A stretch of 64,000 nucleotides of DNA from the NCBI RefSeq assembly GCF_025263565.1, contig NZ_CP079868.1:62001-126000 (forward strand), read 5' to 3'. The notes beneath the pieces were generated by a model. It was not told the DNA's origin, searched no databases, and saw only the letters and a list, made by a program, of their open reading frames with translations. The position numbers were made by a program, and so were the translations under genes. Positions 8,936-20,293 of the stretch are shown here, in pieces. Positions within the stretch are counted from its first letter, which is position 1, and every line of letters begins with the position of its first letter. Origin of the DNA: Mycobacterium sp. SMC-8 (lineage in GTDB: Bacteria; Actinomycetota; Actinomycetes; Mycobacteriales; Mycobacteriaceae).

Positions 8936-9867
8936 GGGCGTGTCTGCTTAATGTGAACGATGTTGTGCCTGATGCTGTTTAAGTGTTACGGACTGATGTG
9001 ATTTCTGATGACTTGTGGTCGGTGATTGAGCCGGTACTGCCTTCGGGTCGACGGCGCGGGCGGCCGTGGAACGATCATCGGGTGACGCTGGAAGGAATTA
9101 TCTGGCGTTACCGGACTGGATCTCCGTGGCGCGATCTGCCCGCGCAGTTCGGCGCCTGGCAGTCGGTGGCTGAACGTCACCTGCGGTGGTCCACCGACGG
9201 CACCTACGCGCAGATCTTCGCAGCGATCTCCCGTGACATCGATGTCGATGACGCTGACGCTGAGCTGGTCGAACTGCTGCTGGCGGTGGATTCGACCAGC
9301 GTGCGTGTACATCAGCATGCCGCTGGTGCCCGCCCTGGTCGCCACACAGGGGGATCTGTCGAATTACAACAAACACCCCGATGAGCCCGATGACCATGCC
9401 ATCGGCCGTTCACGCGGCGGGCTGACAACGAAGATCCACGCGCTGGCCGATCAACGCTGCAGCGCGGTCACCATGGCACTGTCGCCGGGGCAAGCCGGCG
9501 ACAACCCGATGCTGTGGCCACTGCTGACTGCCCATCAGGGCCCAAAGTTTCGGCTACTCGCCGATAAGGCGTACTCCCATGACTCGACCCGAGCCCGACT
9601 GCGCCAGCTCAAAATCGCCCACACCATTCCCGAGCGCAGCGACCAGATCGCCCGCCGAAAGAGCCGGGGAAGCAAAGGCGGACGGCCACCGGCGTTCTCC
9701 GGGCGAATCTATAAGCACCGCAACACCGTCGAGCGATCCTTCAACCGCTTCAAGCACTGGCGAGGTATCGCCACCCGATACGACAAATACGCGCTGAGCT
9801 ACCTCGGGGGCGTCACCCTAGCTGCGATCATCATCTATCACCGCGTCCGCAATTAACAGACACTACC
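8936..9867 (+). mobile_element. IS5-family element (IS427-like, about 932 bp)
   Basis: Imperfect terminal repeats GGGCGTGTCTG (8936) and, on the other strand, GGTAGTGTCTG (from 9867). The target duplication is TA (8934-8935 and 9868-9869), possibly CTA. It is inserted in the ISP restriction gene. Two overlapping reading frames encode the transposase. Confidence 0.88.
8983..9856 (+). CDS. IS5/IS427-group transposase in two overlapping frames (orfA 8983-9384, orfB 9233-9856)
   Basis: OrfA (133 aa) is the DUF4096-type N-terminal domain ('LRTDVISDDLWSVIEPVLPS', 'GIIWRYRTGSPWRDLPAQFG') and reaches the first DDE segment 'LLLAVDSTSVRVHQHAAGAR'. The downstream frame continues with 'RSRGGLTTKIHALADQRC', 'RLLADKAYSHDSTRAR' (second Asp) and 'KHRNTVERSFNRFKHWRGIA' (Glu). 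IS427-group elements produce the full transposase by programmed frameshifting between these frames, so the split is normal for the group. All catalytic residues are present across the fusion. Confidence 0.88.
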
Positions 9868-12800
9868 TAAGCGCTCTGCCGGCAGCGCCGATCTGATCGA
9901 AGCGCTCCCCCGACTCGGGGACGATGATGTGCGGCAGCATCTTCTTAAGGTCTGCCGCGAAGGTCTCACGATAATGCGGGTCGTGTAAGAGTCCGTAGAC
10001 GTAGAAGAAGATGTCGTCTTTGGTGACCTGATCGCCGATCGTATCCCGGAACAACCCGAGCAATTCGCCGGTGATGTTGTCCACGCGGCGGTAGCCGTGC
10101 TCGTCAATCTCCTCCAACCCGTGGGGCCCGGTATCCAGGTCGAGCGCGGGAGCCCCCACGCTTTTAGCCGCAACCTTTTCGTAAGTCCAACGCGGGAAGA
10201 ACTGGCCGCCGCTGCCTGCTCCCGTAAGGTGCAGATCGGGGATTCGGTTCACCATGAGTACGGAGAACGGGACGGCCGATCCGAATCCGACGACATACAT
10301 CCCGATGTTCTGATGACGGGCGGTCGGGAAGATCCGATCCAGAGTCCCCCTACGGTGAATCAGTGTCGGACCAAAGTACGCATGCTGGGCGAAAAACGGA
10401 CGGTACATGCTCGATTGGAATGCCTCCTCGACCGTCGACTTCTTAAGGCGCGCGAGCTGCTGCTTGAGGCTGGATGACCATTTGAGATAGCTGGCAGCGG
10501 TCGTTTCGGGATGCTCGCCGAGGTATTTATCGGCATCCGCCTCGTCCAACTTGGTCAAGCCGCGCTTTGCAGAGTAGTCAGCGAAGCGATCGACTTCGTC
10601 GTTGTAGTGAGCGACGAACTGCTCAATCGACCGCCGTAACTTTTCCGCGGAAGAGTTGTAAATCCACAAGTCACGACTTGTGTTGAGCCCCAACGAATGA
10701 ACCGAGAACACCTTGGTCACGCCTGCCGCCGGCTTCTTGTCTCCGATGACTGGCAACGCCGCGAAGTCGCCGCTTCGCTGATGTACCCAATCTCCATGTT
10801 CGTTCGGCGTAATTACCTGCCATTCAACCGTTTCAAGGTCGCCTCCCGCGACGATCTCCAGCTTCTGCTCGCGGGTCAGATAGTCGCCGACGTCGCGATA
10901 GAGGATTCTGCATGGTTCGCTGCTGGCGGGGTCCTTCACTCCGATGAGGATCGCGACGGTGCTGCGGCTCCCGGAACCGAACACCTTGCCGCCCTCCTTG
11001 CGGGACAGCTCGCCGGCAGTGCGCTGGTTGCCTCGGAGGTTGTAGACGTAAATCCGGCTGTACTCGCCAGCGAGGGTCAGGCGAATGCCGTCGGCGGTGT
11101 TGCCGTCGATCCATCCGCCATTGGAGACGAACGCCACGACCCCGTGATCACCAACTCGATCGGTTGCCCACCGGAAAGCCCGCAGGTAGGAGTCGTAGAG
11201 GGTCCGCTGCGTCTTTGCCGTCGACAGCTTTGCGTACGTGTCCGCGATCCGCTTGTCTAGGGTGGGGTAAGCCATATTGGCGTTCAGGTCGTTGGCTGAT
11301 TCTTGACCCACAGAGTACGGGGGGTTCCCGACGATTACGTGGATCGGTGCGGCCAGCTGCCTCACGATCCGAGAATTGTTCTGCGGGAATATCTCCGCAT
11401 CCATCGAGTCGTCGTCTTCGGTCATCTGAAAGGTGTCGGTCAGCACGATGCCCTCAAACGGGCTGTACTCAGCTTCAGTCGCGAGTGCGTGGTACGTGCT
11501 CTCAATATTCACCGCGGCGATGTAGTACGCAAGCAGCATAATCTCGTTCGCGTGCAACTCGTTCGCGTACTTGCGGGCCAAGTCTTCTGGCCGGACGAGA
11601 CCCGACTGCATCAGTCGGGTGATGAAGGTGCCCGTCCCGGTAAACGGATCGAGGATGTGAACTGCATCGTCAGTAAGGCCGCGACCGAATGCTTCCCGGG
11701 ATGCCTGGTCGGCGGCACGGAGGATGAAGTCAACGATCTCGACGGGGGTGTAGACGATGCCCAGCGCCTCGGCCTGCTTCGCGAACCCCACTTTGAAGAA
11801 CTTCTCGTACAGCTCAGCTATCACCTGCTGCTTGCCGTCCGCGGTGGTGACCTCCGAGGCGCGGATCCGCACCGAGTCGTAAAAATCTTCAAGGTGCAAG
11901 GTCTCGGCCTCCAGACCGGCCCCGCCGAGCTGTTCGACCATCGCCTGCATAGTGCGTGACACGGGGTTGTGCGCGGCGAACTCGTGGCCGGCAAACAACG
12001 CGTCGAACACGGGCGCCGTGATGAGATGCTGGGCGAGCATCGAAATCGCATCATCACGAGTGATGGAATCGTTGAGGTTGTCACGCAAGCCCTGGAGGAA
12101 CTTGTCGAACGCCGTTCCAACCTTGGGATCGGCGCCATCGAGGAGCGCTCTGATGCGCGTTATCAGTGCCGCGGCGATGTCGGCGACGTCTTTGGCCCAG
12201 TCCTCCCAGTATGTGCGGGTGCCAACCTTGTCCACGATGCGGGTGTAGATCGCTTCCTGCCACTCCGACAGGGAGAACAGCGCCATTTGTGACGCCAGGC
12301 CACCACCGTCAGATCCATCGCCGTCAGCGATACCGGCCGCAGGGGCCCCGGGGGCAGTCGCTGTGGATGTTGAGCTGGCAGCGGCGAGCGTCTCCGGGTT
12401 GTCGGTGGTGGGGCCGATGTGTGCACCGAGCAACCGGTCCGAACCCTGTCCGGTGACTGCGCCGGGGTTCGCGGCGTTCAAGGCGATTGAGTTCACCATG
12501 GCGTTGAACCGGTCATCGTGAGCGCGGAGGGCGTTGAGGACCTGCCACACGACCTTGAATCGGCGGTTATCGCCGAGGGCCTGTGACGGCGAGATCCCAG
12601 CCGGTACGGCGACCGGCAGGATGATGTACCCGTAGTCCTTATCCGGGGCCTTACGCATCACGCGACCGACGGACTGGACAACATCGACGACGCTGTTGCG
12701 CGGGTGCAGGAACATCACCGCGTCAAGGGCGGGGACGTCCACGCCCTCTGACAGACACCGCGCGTTGGACAGGATTCGGCACTCGCTCTCCGGCAGCGGG

Positions 12801-14684
12801 GCCTTGAGCCACTGCAACTCGCGGTTGCGTTCCAGGGCGTTGAAGGTGCCGTCGACGTGACGGACCTGCACAGCGAGGTCGAGGTTCGTTTCGTTGATGT
12901 CGACACCGTCGTCTTGGCTTTCGGTGAGCATTTCGCGGTATGCGTCAACGACTTTCGGGAAGAGCTCGGCGACCTTCTTGGACGCGGCGATGTCTTTGGC
13001 GAAGGCGACGGCTCGGCGCATGGGGGCCTCGCCGGGCACGAAGCCCTGCCCGTCGGGGGTCTTGCCGGCGCGTTTGGCCAGACCGTTCCAGCAGCCGACG
13101 ATCTTCGTGGCGTCGTCGAGGCGAAGCTCGCCGTCACCGCCAGCGAGCTGGGTCTGCAGGGGAGCGGCGACCATTTCCTCATCTACGGTGAGGACGAGGA
13201 CCTTGTAGTCGGTGAGGAGGCCGCGCTCAACCGCTTCCCCGAAGGACAGGCGGTGGAACTCGGGGCCGAACTTTGTCTCGTCGTCCATCGACGTGATCTC
13301 GGCGGAATGCTCGTCGGCCTTCGCCTTGACGGTCTCGTCGTAGATTCGCGGTGTGGCCGTCATGTACAGGCGGCGGTCGGCGTGCAGGTAGGCGGCGTCG
13401 TGGACCTTCACGAAGTTCGACTCGTCGACACCTTCCAAGGTCACGCCGGTGGTTCGGTGCGCCTCGTCGCAGATCACAAGATTGAAGGGAGCTACCCCGA
13501 GGTTCTGGGCGTCGGCGACGACCGGCAGCGACTGGTAGGTGGTGAACACCACCGTCAGGCCCTTCGCACGCTTGCGGTGCTCCATCTCGTGCACCAGCTT
13601 GGCGGCGTTCGCTGTCACCGGGATCGCCACGTCGTAGGTGTTGATGTCCTCGGCTGCGCGGGACACCTTTGTGTCCGAGCAGACGGCGAAGGCTCGCAGG
13701 TCGAACTGAGTCTGGGCGGTCCACTCTCGCAACGTCTGGCTCAGCAGGGATATCGACGGTACTGCGAACAGGATGCGGGCGCTGCCGCCCTTCTCGGCGG
13801 CCGTGCGCTCCGCGATTTTCAAGGCGGTGAACGTCTTGCCGGTGCCGCAGGCCATGATCAGCTTGCCGCGGTCGTTGCCGGCGGCGAAACCGGCGAAGAC
13901 CTTGTCGATCGCGGTTGCCTGATGCGGGCGTGGTTCGTGACGGGTCGCTTCGGAGACGTCGATCCGCAAGTCGCCGTCGACCCAGGCGATATCCCAGTCG
14001 ATCGGCGAGTCTGCGATCTCGGCCAGGCCGATCCGCTGGACCGGCACGGACTGATCCTCGAGGGCGTCCTCGGCGTTGCGGCCCCACCGGTCGGTGGTTG
14101 AGATGATGATCCGGTTGGTAAATGGGTTTTTGCCCGACGCGGTGAAGAACGAGTCGATGTCCTCTTTGCGGAGCTGGTGTGTCGGTTCGTAGAACTTGCA
14201 CTGGATCGCTGTGTACTCACCGCTGTCGCGTTCGCGGGCAACGAGGTCGATGCCGGTGTCGGGTTTGCCCTTTCGGCCGGGCCAGTCGATCCACCGCCAT
14301 ACCTCGTCGTACTGCTGCGACAGCAGTGGGTCCAGGTCGAAATAGCGCACCATCAGCTTCTCGAATTTCGTCCCACGCTCGGAATTCGAGGGTGCTTTTC
14401 GGAACGCCTCCATCACCTCGTGGATCGAACCCATGCTGTGCCCCTGTCCGTCAACGCACGTGTCAGACGAGCGTAGGCGTCGGCGAAGTTGAGGTGCTTG
14501 CTGGTCCGTATGCGTGTTGTCACACACGGGGGCTACCTGTCCAGAAGCTCCCACCGCCTCTCCGGAGCCGCGGCGAGGTGACCATCCGTGTCTGTCCTGG
14601 TCGATACGCTGCGCATTGAGGGGGAGGAGCGCCAAATGATGCACGTGACCGCCGTCGGCCATCGGGTGAGATGGAGGCCTTGAG

Positions 14685-15794
14685 ATGACTCGCAAGGAGG
14701 AATTGCGCAAGCAGGTCGACTACCAGTCGGACCCCCACACCCGACTCAAGCACGCGTTCTATCGGCGGTACATCGCGTGTTGGATGGGCAAGGTCCTGCA
14801 GGGCAGGTGGGCAAAGCCAGCGACGATCATCGACGGGTTCGCCGGTTCGGGCATGTACTCCGACGGCCTCGACGGCAGCGCGATCATGATCGCCAAGCTG
14901 TACCGCGATCACATCTGCCGCCCGAACTTCCAACCGCTCACCCACGTGACAAACGACCTAGATCAGCGGCGTACCGAAGCTTTGGACGAGCGAATGAAGG
15001 CTCTTCCCGCAGATGACCGAATCAGTCACGTTTCCCTCGGGCCGAAGAAGTTCGAGGACGTCGCGGGCGAGGTGCGCCAGAAGCACGCACCGCCGGGAAA
15101 ACAGACGCTATGGATTATCGACCCATACGGGCTCAAGCAAATCCCGTGGTCCGTCGTCTCGGAGGTCGTGAAGCTCCGCAAGAACGACGCGGTGATCACG
15201 TTAATGGTCGACGAAGCCCACCGGTACCGCACCAACCCCGCGATGGTGTCGGTGATGAATAGCTTGTATGGGGACGACTCCTGGAAGGACATTGGTGCCG
15301 AACTCAACACCGCGCGGTCCAAGGCTGCGCTCGTTAAGCTCTACTGCGACCAACTCGAGGCGCTTGGTTGCCACACCTCGTCGTTCGACGTGGATGTTGC
15401 ACGTCGGTACACCCGGTACTCGCTGATTTTCGCGACACATCATCAGGCTGGCCTTGAATGCTGGAACTCTGCCAAGTGGTCAGCGGACCCTACGAGCGGC
15501 CGCGGGGCCAGTGCTGCCACTGCTTTTCAACCCAGCCTGCTCGAGCCCGACATCCAGCCGTTGATCGAGGACTTCCGCAAGCGCATCGGCACCCACGACT
15601 TCACGACCTTGGCCAAGCAGGCGCAGGTCGCCGGGTATACGGAACCGCACGTGCGGACCGCGCTGACCGAGTTGTTCCACGAAGGGTTGGTCGTCCGACT
15701 GTCGCCACCCACCTCGCCGAAGAACTCACCGTGGCCGACCAGCAGTCGCATCCAAATCTTCGCGGCAGGCCCGGATGAAGCTGACGACGACTGA
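14685..15794 (+). CDS. tcmP: Three-Cys-motif partner protein TcmP
   Basis: 369 aa, ATG with GGAGG eight bases upstream. The N-terminal half has a methyltransferase-like fold signature 'ATIIDGFAGSGMYSDG' (residues 46-61) and 'LWIIDPYGLKQIP' (DPYG at 146-149, where DPPG/NPPY is usual), followed by a C-terminal winged-helix-like part. This is the TcmP family, named because it almost always sits next to a protein with a three-cysteine motif (Gp37/Gp68, DUF5131). That neighbour is present convergently 8 bp away at 15803-16549. The ~250-bp region between this gene and the divergent ISP gene should hold both promoters. Biochemical role unknown; its repeated occurrence near restriction genes suggests nucleic-acid modification or defence. 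Confidence 0.85.
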   Translation: MTRKEELRKQVDYQSDPHTRLKHAFYRRYIACWMGKVLQGRWAKPATIIDGFAGSGMYSDGLDGSAIMIAKLYRDHICRPNFQPLTHVTNDLDQRRTEALDERMKALPADDRISHVSLGPKKFEDVAGEVRQKHAPPGKQTLWIIDPYGLKQIPWSVVSEVVKLRKNDAVITLMVDEAHRYRTNPAMVSVMNSLYGDDSWKDIGAELNTARSKAALVKLYCDQLEALGCHTSSFDVDVARRYTRYSLIFATHHQAGLECWNSAKWSADPTSGRGASAATAFQPSLLEPDIQPLIEDFRKRIGTHDFTTLAKQAQVAGYTEPHVRTALTELFHEGLVVRLSPPTSPKNSPWPTSSRIQIFAAGPDEADDD

Positions 15795-15802
15795 GTCGGA
15801 GT

Positions 15803-16549
15803 TCAACCGGTAGCCGCGGTAGGCATCTCGTCCCACAGCTGGCCGTCGAGCTCGCGACCGGAAGCCTTCGGGGTGCGGCCACCCCACTGTTTGAAGAAGA
15901 ACGGCACACCCTCGTCGCGGCAGGCATCTCGGATACCGCGCGCCCAAGACAACTCCATCGGCCGATACCGGGGACCGGACTCGCCGCCGGCAATTACCCA
16001 GCCGATTCCGGTGAGGTCGATTCCGTCGAGCGGTCCGAGCAGCGGCTCACAGGACAAGAACCTCACAGCGGCCGGCACTTCGCGCAAGTGCTCCACCCGC
16101 GGCAGTGCATCAGCGTTCTCGACGGATACACCCATCCAGACGTTGTTCGGCCAGTCGAGTTTGTCCGCGACGCGGCGCAAGCGCAGGCTGCGTTTGGTCA
16201 GCACCTGGTAAGTGTGGTGCGGGGTGTCGCGGCAGACGGCGAAGACGTCACGGATGAAGTCCAATGGCACCCTCGCGTGGAACAGGTCGCTCATCGAGTT
16301 TACGAACACCACCCGCGGGTTCTTCCACCTCAGCGGTTCGCTGAGTGCCTGGGGGTGCACTGTCACACCGAAGCCGGGGCCTGAGGTGCGCGGATCGCCG
16401 TCGACCTGATATTTCGCCGAGCCCATTGCCTTGAGCCGCTTGGCTAGCGTCATCGCGTAGCAGTGATCGCAACCGGCCGATACGCGATCGCAGCCGGTGA
16501 CGGGGTTCCAGGTGGCCTCGGTCCACTCGATCGCCGAACGATCCGCCAA
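15803..16549 (-). CDS. Phage Gp37/Gp68 family protein (DUF5131), radical-SAM-like three-Cys protein
   Basis: 248 aa. The diagnostic cluster C20, C27, C30 is in 'GCDRVSAGCDHCYAM', a radical-SAM-type iron-sulphur motif that gives the 'three-Cys motif' name. Further family blocks are 'WKNPRVVFVNSMSDLFH', 'MGVSVENADALPRV', 'SCEPLLGPLD' and 'WVIAGGESGPRYRPM', a complete full-length pattern. It lies tail-to-tail with tcmP. DUF5131 proteins are common in phages and defence islands, with no proven reaction; an S-adenosylmethionine radical modification of nucleic acid is the usual guess. The start ATG agrees with the family's N-terminus ('SAIEWTEATWNPVTGC'). Confidence 0.88.
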   Translation of the reverse strand: MADRSAIEWTEATWNPVTGCDRVSAGCDHCYAMTLAKRLKAMGSAKYQVDGDPRTSGPGFGVTVHPQALSEPLRWKNPRVVFVNSMSDLFHARVPLDFIRDVFAVCRDTPHHTYQVLTKRSLRLRRVADKLDWPNNVWMGVSVENADALPRVEHLREVPAAVRFLSCEPLLGPLDGIDLTGIGWVIAGGESGPRYRPMELSWARGIRDACRDEGVPFFFKQWGGRTPKASGRELDGQLWDEMPTAATG

Positions 16550-16780
16550 CGGAGCCTCCCCACCTGCGGTTTCCTACTGGTTGTTGCCACTCTATGGTCC
16601 GCCACCGACATGAATAACATCAATGTAATTCGCGATGGCGTGTCGTGTGCCGCCTGTTCAACCAGTGTGCGTTGACCGCTAGTACCCCCGTTGAATGACG
16701 GCGCCGTGTGCGAGGCTGCGTCCAAATCATGTTTTCGCGGACACTTTCGCTGCGGCCCTGCAAACGAATGTTCAATGGCA

Positions 16781-16942
16781 CTAGTCCTGTTTTGCTCGCT
16801 GATCAGCTCGATGAGCGCAATCGTCAGCAAGCATCTGCTGGCGGATCTGGGCGACGCGTTCCGCGCGTTCGGGATCAGCTAGAACTCGATCGAGGTAGGC
16901 ACTACCGCGGTCTTGGAACTCCATTGCTGCTTGCCTTTCCAT
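16781..16942 (-). CDS. Small hypothetical protein (53 aa)
   Basis: A short minus-strand frame from ATG 16942 to TAG 16781 encodes a charged helical protein ('YLDRVLADPERAERVAQIRQ', 'MLADDCAHRADQRAKQD') with actinobacterial codon usage. A second possible start is the ATG at 16924. It resembles small antitoxin or DNA-binding proteins only in general character, and no toxin gene is adjacent. The surrounding 16550-16780 and 16943-17104 contain nothing else that I recognise. Confidence 0.35.
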   Translation of the reverse strand: MERQAAMEFQDRGSAYLDRVLADPERAERVAQIRQQMLADDCAHRADQRAKQD

Positions 16943-17104
16943 GGCAAGCCCACCCTTTCGCGCGAGCCGCCGGGGACGGGGGTATCACATCGCATCGTTT
17001 CTCTACGGCGCCCTCTGTGCAAGCTCGTAGTTTTTGACGTCGGCAAGACTCCATGAGTAGCGGCCTGCGCGACACAGCACTGTCGTAGATGGGAACGCAT
17101 TCAG

Positions 17105-17206
17105 ATGGCAGAACAATCGGCTGAGCGGGCCTCCGAGATGTCCGACGATGACCTGCGTCAGGTTCGGACGTGGATGCTGGATACGTTCATGTTGACTGTT
17201 GAGGAT
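17105..17206 (+). pseudogene. Short N-terminal gene fragment cut by an IS21 end
   Basis: From ATG 17105 the frame encodes 'MAEQSAERASEMSDDDLRQV' and continues plausibly (TWMLDTFMLTVED) until the IS21 terminus at 17207; beyond that it reads non-natural IS sequence to a stop at 17254. It may be the start of a host gene truncated by the insertion. No continuation is recognisable beyond the far IS end at 23029, so the identity is open. Confidence 0.25.
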
Positions 17207-17266
17207 TGTCAACGGCGGCCGAAAATTGACCCCTTTTCGTCGGTTGAAAATTGACCCCCTTGGTGT

Positions 17267-18073
17267 TCATTCTTCGGTTGTCGATCCCGGGACTCTCCCG
17301 AGGTCGCGGTCTTTGATGCGGTAGGAGTCGCCCTTGAGGGCGATGACTTCGGCGTGGTGGACCAGGCGGTCGATCATGGCTGCAGCAACGACGTCGTCGC
17401 CGAAGACTTCGCCCCAGCGGCCGAAGGGTTTGTTGGAGGTGACGATCAGGGAGGCACGTTCGTAGCGGCTGGAGACCAGCTGGAAGAACAGGTTGGCCGC
17501 TTCGGGTTCGAACGGGATGTAGCCGACCTCATCGATAACGAGCAGCGGGTAGCGCCCGAGCCGGACGAGTTCTTGTTGCAGCCGCCCGGCGTGATGAGCC
17601 TCCGCCAGGCGGGCCACCCATTCCGAGGCGGTGGCGAATAAGGTTCGGTGGCCGGCCTGGCAGGCCCGGATCGCGATCCCGATCGCCAGATGGGTCTTGC
17701 CGGTGCCCGGTGGGCCGAGGAACACGACGTTGTCCTTGGCGGCGACGAAGTCCAGGGTGCCCAGATGGGCGATCAGGTCCCGTTTGAGGCCACGGGCATG
17801 GTCGAAGTCGAACTCCTCGAGAGACTTTCGTGACGGAAATCGCGCGGCCCGGATGCGGCCCTCCCCGCCATGGGACTCCCGGGCGGAGACTTCGCGCTGC
17901 AGACAGGCCACCAGGAATTCCTCATGGGTCCACGATTCGGTTCGGGCCCGCTCGGCCAGCCGTGACACCGCTTCGCGCATCGTGGGTGCCTTCAAGGCGC
18001 GGGTCAGGTAGGCGATCTCGGCGGTCAGATCCCGGTTGGTCGATGTCGCGGCCCGGGTGGTCTTGGCGGTCAT
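17267..18073 (-). CDS. istB: IS21 helper ATPase IstB (outer element)
   Basis: 268 aa, AAA+ ATPase of the DnaC/IstB family. Walker A 'VVFLGPPGTGKTHLAIGI' and Walker B 'YPLLVIDEVGYIPFEPEA' are intact, followed by sensor block 'RASLIVTSNKPFGRWGEVFG'. Its ATG lies four bases inside the end of istA, the usual IS21 translational coupling. IstB selects target DNA and activates the IstA transposase. It is intact, but its own istA is interrupted, so it could only work in trans. Confidence 0.92.
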   Translation of the reverse strand: MTAKTTRAATSTNRDLTAEIAYLTRALKAPTMREAVSRLAERARTESWTHEEFLVACLQREVSARESHGGEGRIRAARFPSRKSLEEFDFDHARGLKRDLIAHLGTLDFVAAKDNVVFLGPPGTGKTHLAIGIAIRACQAGHRTLFATASEWVARLAEAHHAGRLQQELVRLGRYPLLVIDEVGYIPFEPEAANLFFQLVSSRYERASLIVTSNKPFGRWGEVFGDDVVAAAMIDRLVHHAEVIALKGDSYRIKDRDLGRVPGSTTEE

Positions 18074-18708
18074 GAGGCGAACCCGCCGTCACCGAGGTCG
18101 ATACCCAGGGCGGTGTCGTAGTCAGTCAGCGACCGCTGCTCGACACACAACGGGTCATCGTGTTCCCGGTTTGGGCGCAAGGCACTGACCCTGTTGTGCT
18201 GCAACTGGTTCGCTGCCTCACGGTGCTCGGGGTCGGTGATCGTCTGATGCCACGCCCACACCCGTTCGTGCTCGGCGACGGTCTTGCCGTCACAGAACAC
18301 GACCACCCGGTCCAGGTCGGCGATCACCTCGATGCGCCGCCCGATCACCGCGGGGTGCACCGAGTAGTCGTTGGAGTCCAGCCGGATGTAGTGATCGCGG
18401 GCCAACCGGGTCGAGTTGCGCCAGCCCACCTCCGGAGCCACCGGCGGCAACGTGAGCATGGCCGCCAGGTCTGCTCCGATCCGATCGGTCGGCGCAACTG
18501 GCTGTGACAGCCTGATTTGGCCCCGGGTGGGCGGCTGAAAGTGGCCCCACCTGTGTGGTCGCGGGTGTGCTGTTGTGACGGTCTGAGTTAGCCCCACCTT
18601 GACGACACTCCGCGTCGGTTAGGACGACGTGAATTGGCCCCACCTGACAGTGATCACAGGCGGTTCCGGATGGCCCGGATCGCTGGTGAAGGGTTGGTGG
18701 CTGGAAAG

Positions 18709-20293
18709 GTGAGGACACGGGTGGAGCAGTTCGCAGCGATCCGCCGGGATCGTCGGGTTGAGGGTTTGTCGATCCGGGCGCTGGCAGATAAGTACCGGGT
18801 GCATCGACGCACGGTGCGCCAAGCGTTGGATTCGGCGGTGCCGCCGCCGCGCAAGACCGGGCCGCGAGCGGCGCCGCGGTTGGAGCCGTTCAAGGCGGCC
18901 ATCGATGAGATGCTGCGTTCGGATCTGGATGCCCCGACAAAGCAACGCCATACCGCGCGACGGGTGTTGGCGCGGCTGGTCGATGAGCATGACGCTGCCG
19001 GGTTGTCGTATTCGACGGTGCGCGACCACATCCGCAAACGTCGCCCGCAGATCGCTGCGGAGGCGGGCCGGGCGCTGGAGGCGGGATTTGTGCCGCAGAC
19101 CTACCGCCCGGGCGCTGAAGCCGAGGTCGACTTCCACGATCTGTGGGTGGTGCTGGCCGGGGTGAAAACCAAGACCGCACTGTTTACGATGCGGTTGTCG
19201 TTCTCGGGTCGAGCAGCGCATCGGGCGTTCGCCACCCAGGGCCAGGAAGCGTTCCTGGAGGGCCACGTTCATGGGTTCAACCGCCTGGGCGGGGTGCCGG
19301 TTGACAAGATCCGTTACGACAATCTCAATAGTGCGGTCAAGCAGGTGTTGTTCGGACGGTCCCGTCAGGAGAATGAACGCTGGATCGCGTTCCGCTCGCA
19401 CTACGGCTTTGAAGCGTGGTATTGCCAGCCCGGTCACGACGGCAGCCACGAAAAGGGCGGCGTCGAAGGCGAAGGTGGCCGGTTCCGCCGCAATCACTGC
19501 GTGCCGATGCCGGTGGTGGACTCCCCGCGACGAGCTCAACGCGTTGTTGGCCGCTGCTGACGACGCCGACGATCGTCGTCGGATCGCCGACCGCGCCAAC
19601 AGTGTTGGCCAGGACTGGGAAACCGAGCGGCAGTTCCTGCAGCCTGTTGCTGATCAGCCGTTTGAGACGGCGTTGACGCTGACTCCGCGGGTGGATCGGT
19701 ACGCCCAGATCATGGTGCGCTGCAATCAGTATTCGGTGCCGGCCCGGTTCATCGGGCATCGGGTGCGGGTGAAACTGTCGGCGTCGCATGTCACCGTGTA
19801 TGACCGCACCACGGTGGTGGCACGTCATCCCCGGGCAGTCGGCAAAGGCACCAAGGTGCTGGACTTGGACCACTATCTGGAGATCCTGGCCCGCAAACCC
19901 GGCGCGTTGCCGGGGGCCACCGCACTGGCTCAAGCGCGGGCGGCCAAACTGTTCACCGCCGAACACGACGCGTGGTGGACTGCAGCCCGGCGGGTTCATG
20001 GGGATGCTGGCGGAACGCGTGTGCTGGTTGAAGTCCTGTTGCTGCACCGTCACCTCGACCGCGCTGATGTGCTGGCCGGTATCAGCGCTGCGCTGTCGGT
20101 GGGCTCGGTCAATGCCGATGTGGTGGCGCTGGAAGCCCGCCGGGCCGCCGAACAGCGCGCCGGCCTCGGTTCAGCACCCGGCTGTGACGGCACCCAGGTG
20201 CTCCGGCTGGCTGGGCACCGCCTGATCGCCGACGAGCGGCCGTTGCCGTCGGTGGCCCACTATGACACTCTGCTGGGTCAGCAGAGCTCATGA
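18709..20293 (+). pseudogene. istA: IstA transposase of the inner IS21, frameshifted
   Basis: The first frame, from GTG 18709 chosen by alignment with the intact paralogue at 51982, encodes HTH 'LSIRALADKYRVHRRTVRQA', DDE elements 'AEVDFHDLWVVLAG' and 'VPVDKIRYDNLNSAVK', and 'SHEKGGVEGEGGRFRR'. Near 19525, after a CCCC run, the reading must shift by one base to continue with 'DELNALLAAADD' and the C-terminal 'NQYSVPARFIGHRVRVKL' domain. The intact paralogue reads straight through the same region, so this is a real or sequencing-derived +1 shift, not a programmed one. Confidence 0.8.

Larger units (their letters stand above)
8479..14434 (-). pseudogene. Single-chain type ISP restriction-modification enzyme, split near its C-terminus by an IS5 element
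   Basis: Start ATG 14434 has AGGGG eight bases upstream. Domains in order: Mrr/PD-(D/E)XK nuclease (D63, Q78-x-K80 in 'AIQCKFY'), SF2 helicase with GTGKT (197-201) and DEAH (323-326), N6-adenine methyltransferase with 'ILDPFTGTGTF' (about 928-937) and NPPY (1037-1040), then a target-recognition region. An IS5 element at 8936-9867 separates about 1,523 codons from the last ~150. Removing it and one TA restores '...GRAL-SDLHVNYES...' in frame, and the distal part carries the conserved ISP tail 'TDKPSGLINDPNDW'. As it stands, translation ends at a TAG inside the IS, losing the tail. The type ISP family (LlaGI/LlaBIII-like) methylates and cuts after translocation; loss of the tail may inactivate it or alter recognition. 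Confidence 0.87.

Noticed and set aside
12857..14101. 414-aa plus-strand frame inside the ISP restriction gene
   Set aside because: Overlaps the helicase/nuclease domains on the opposite strand and has no recognisable domain.
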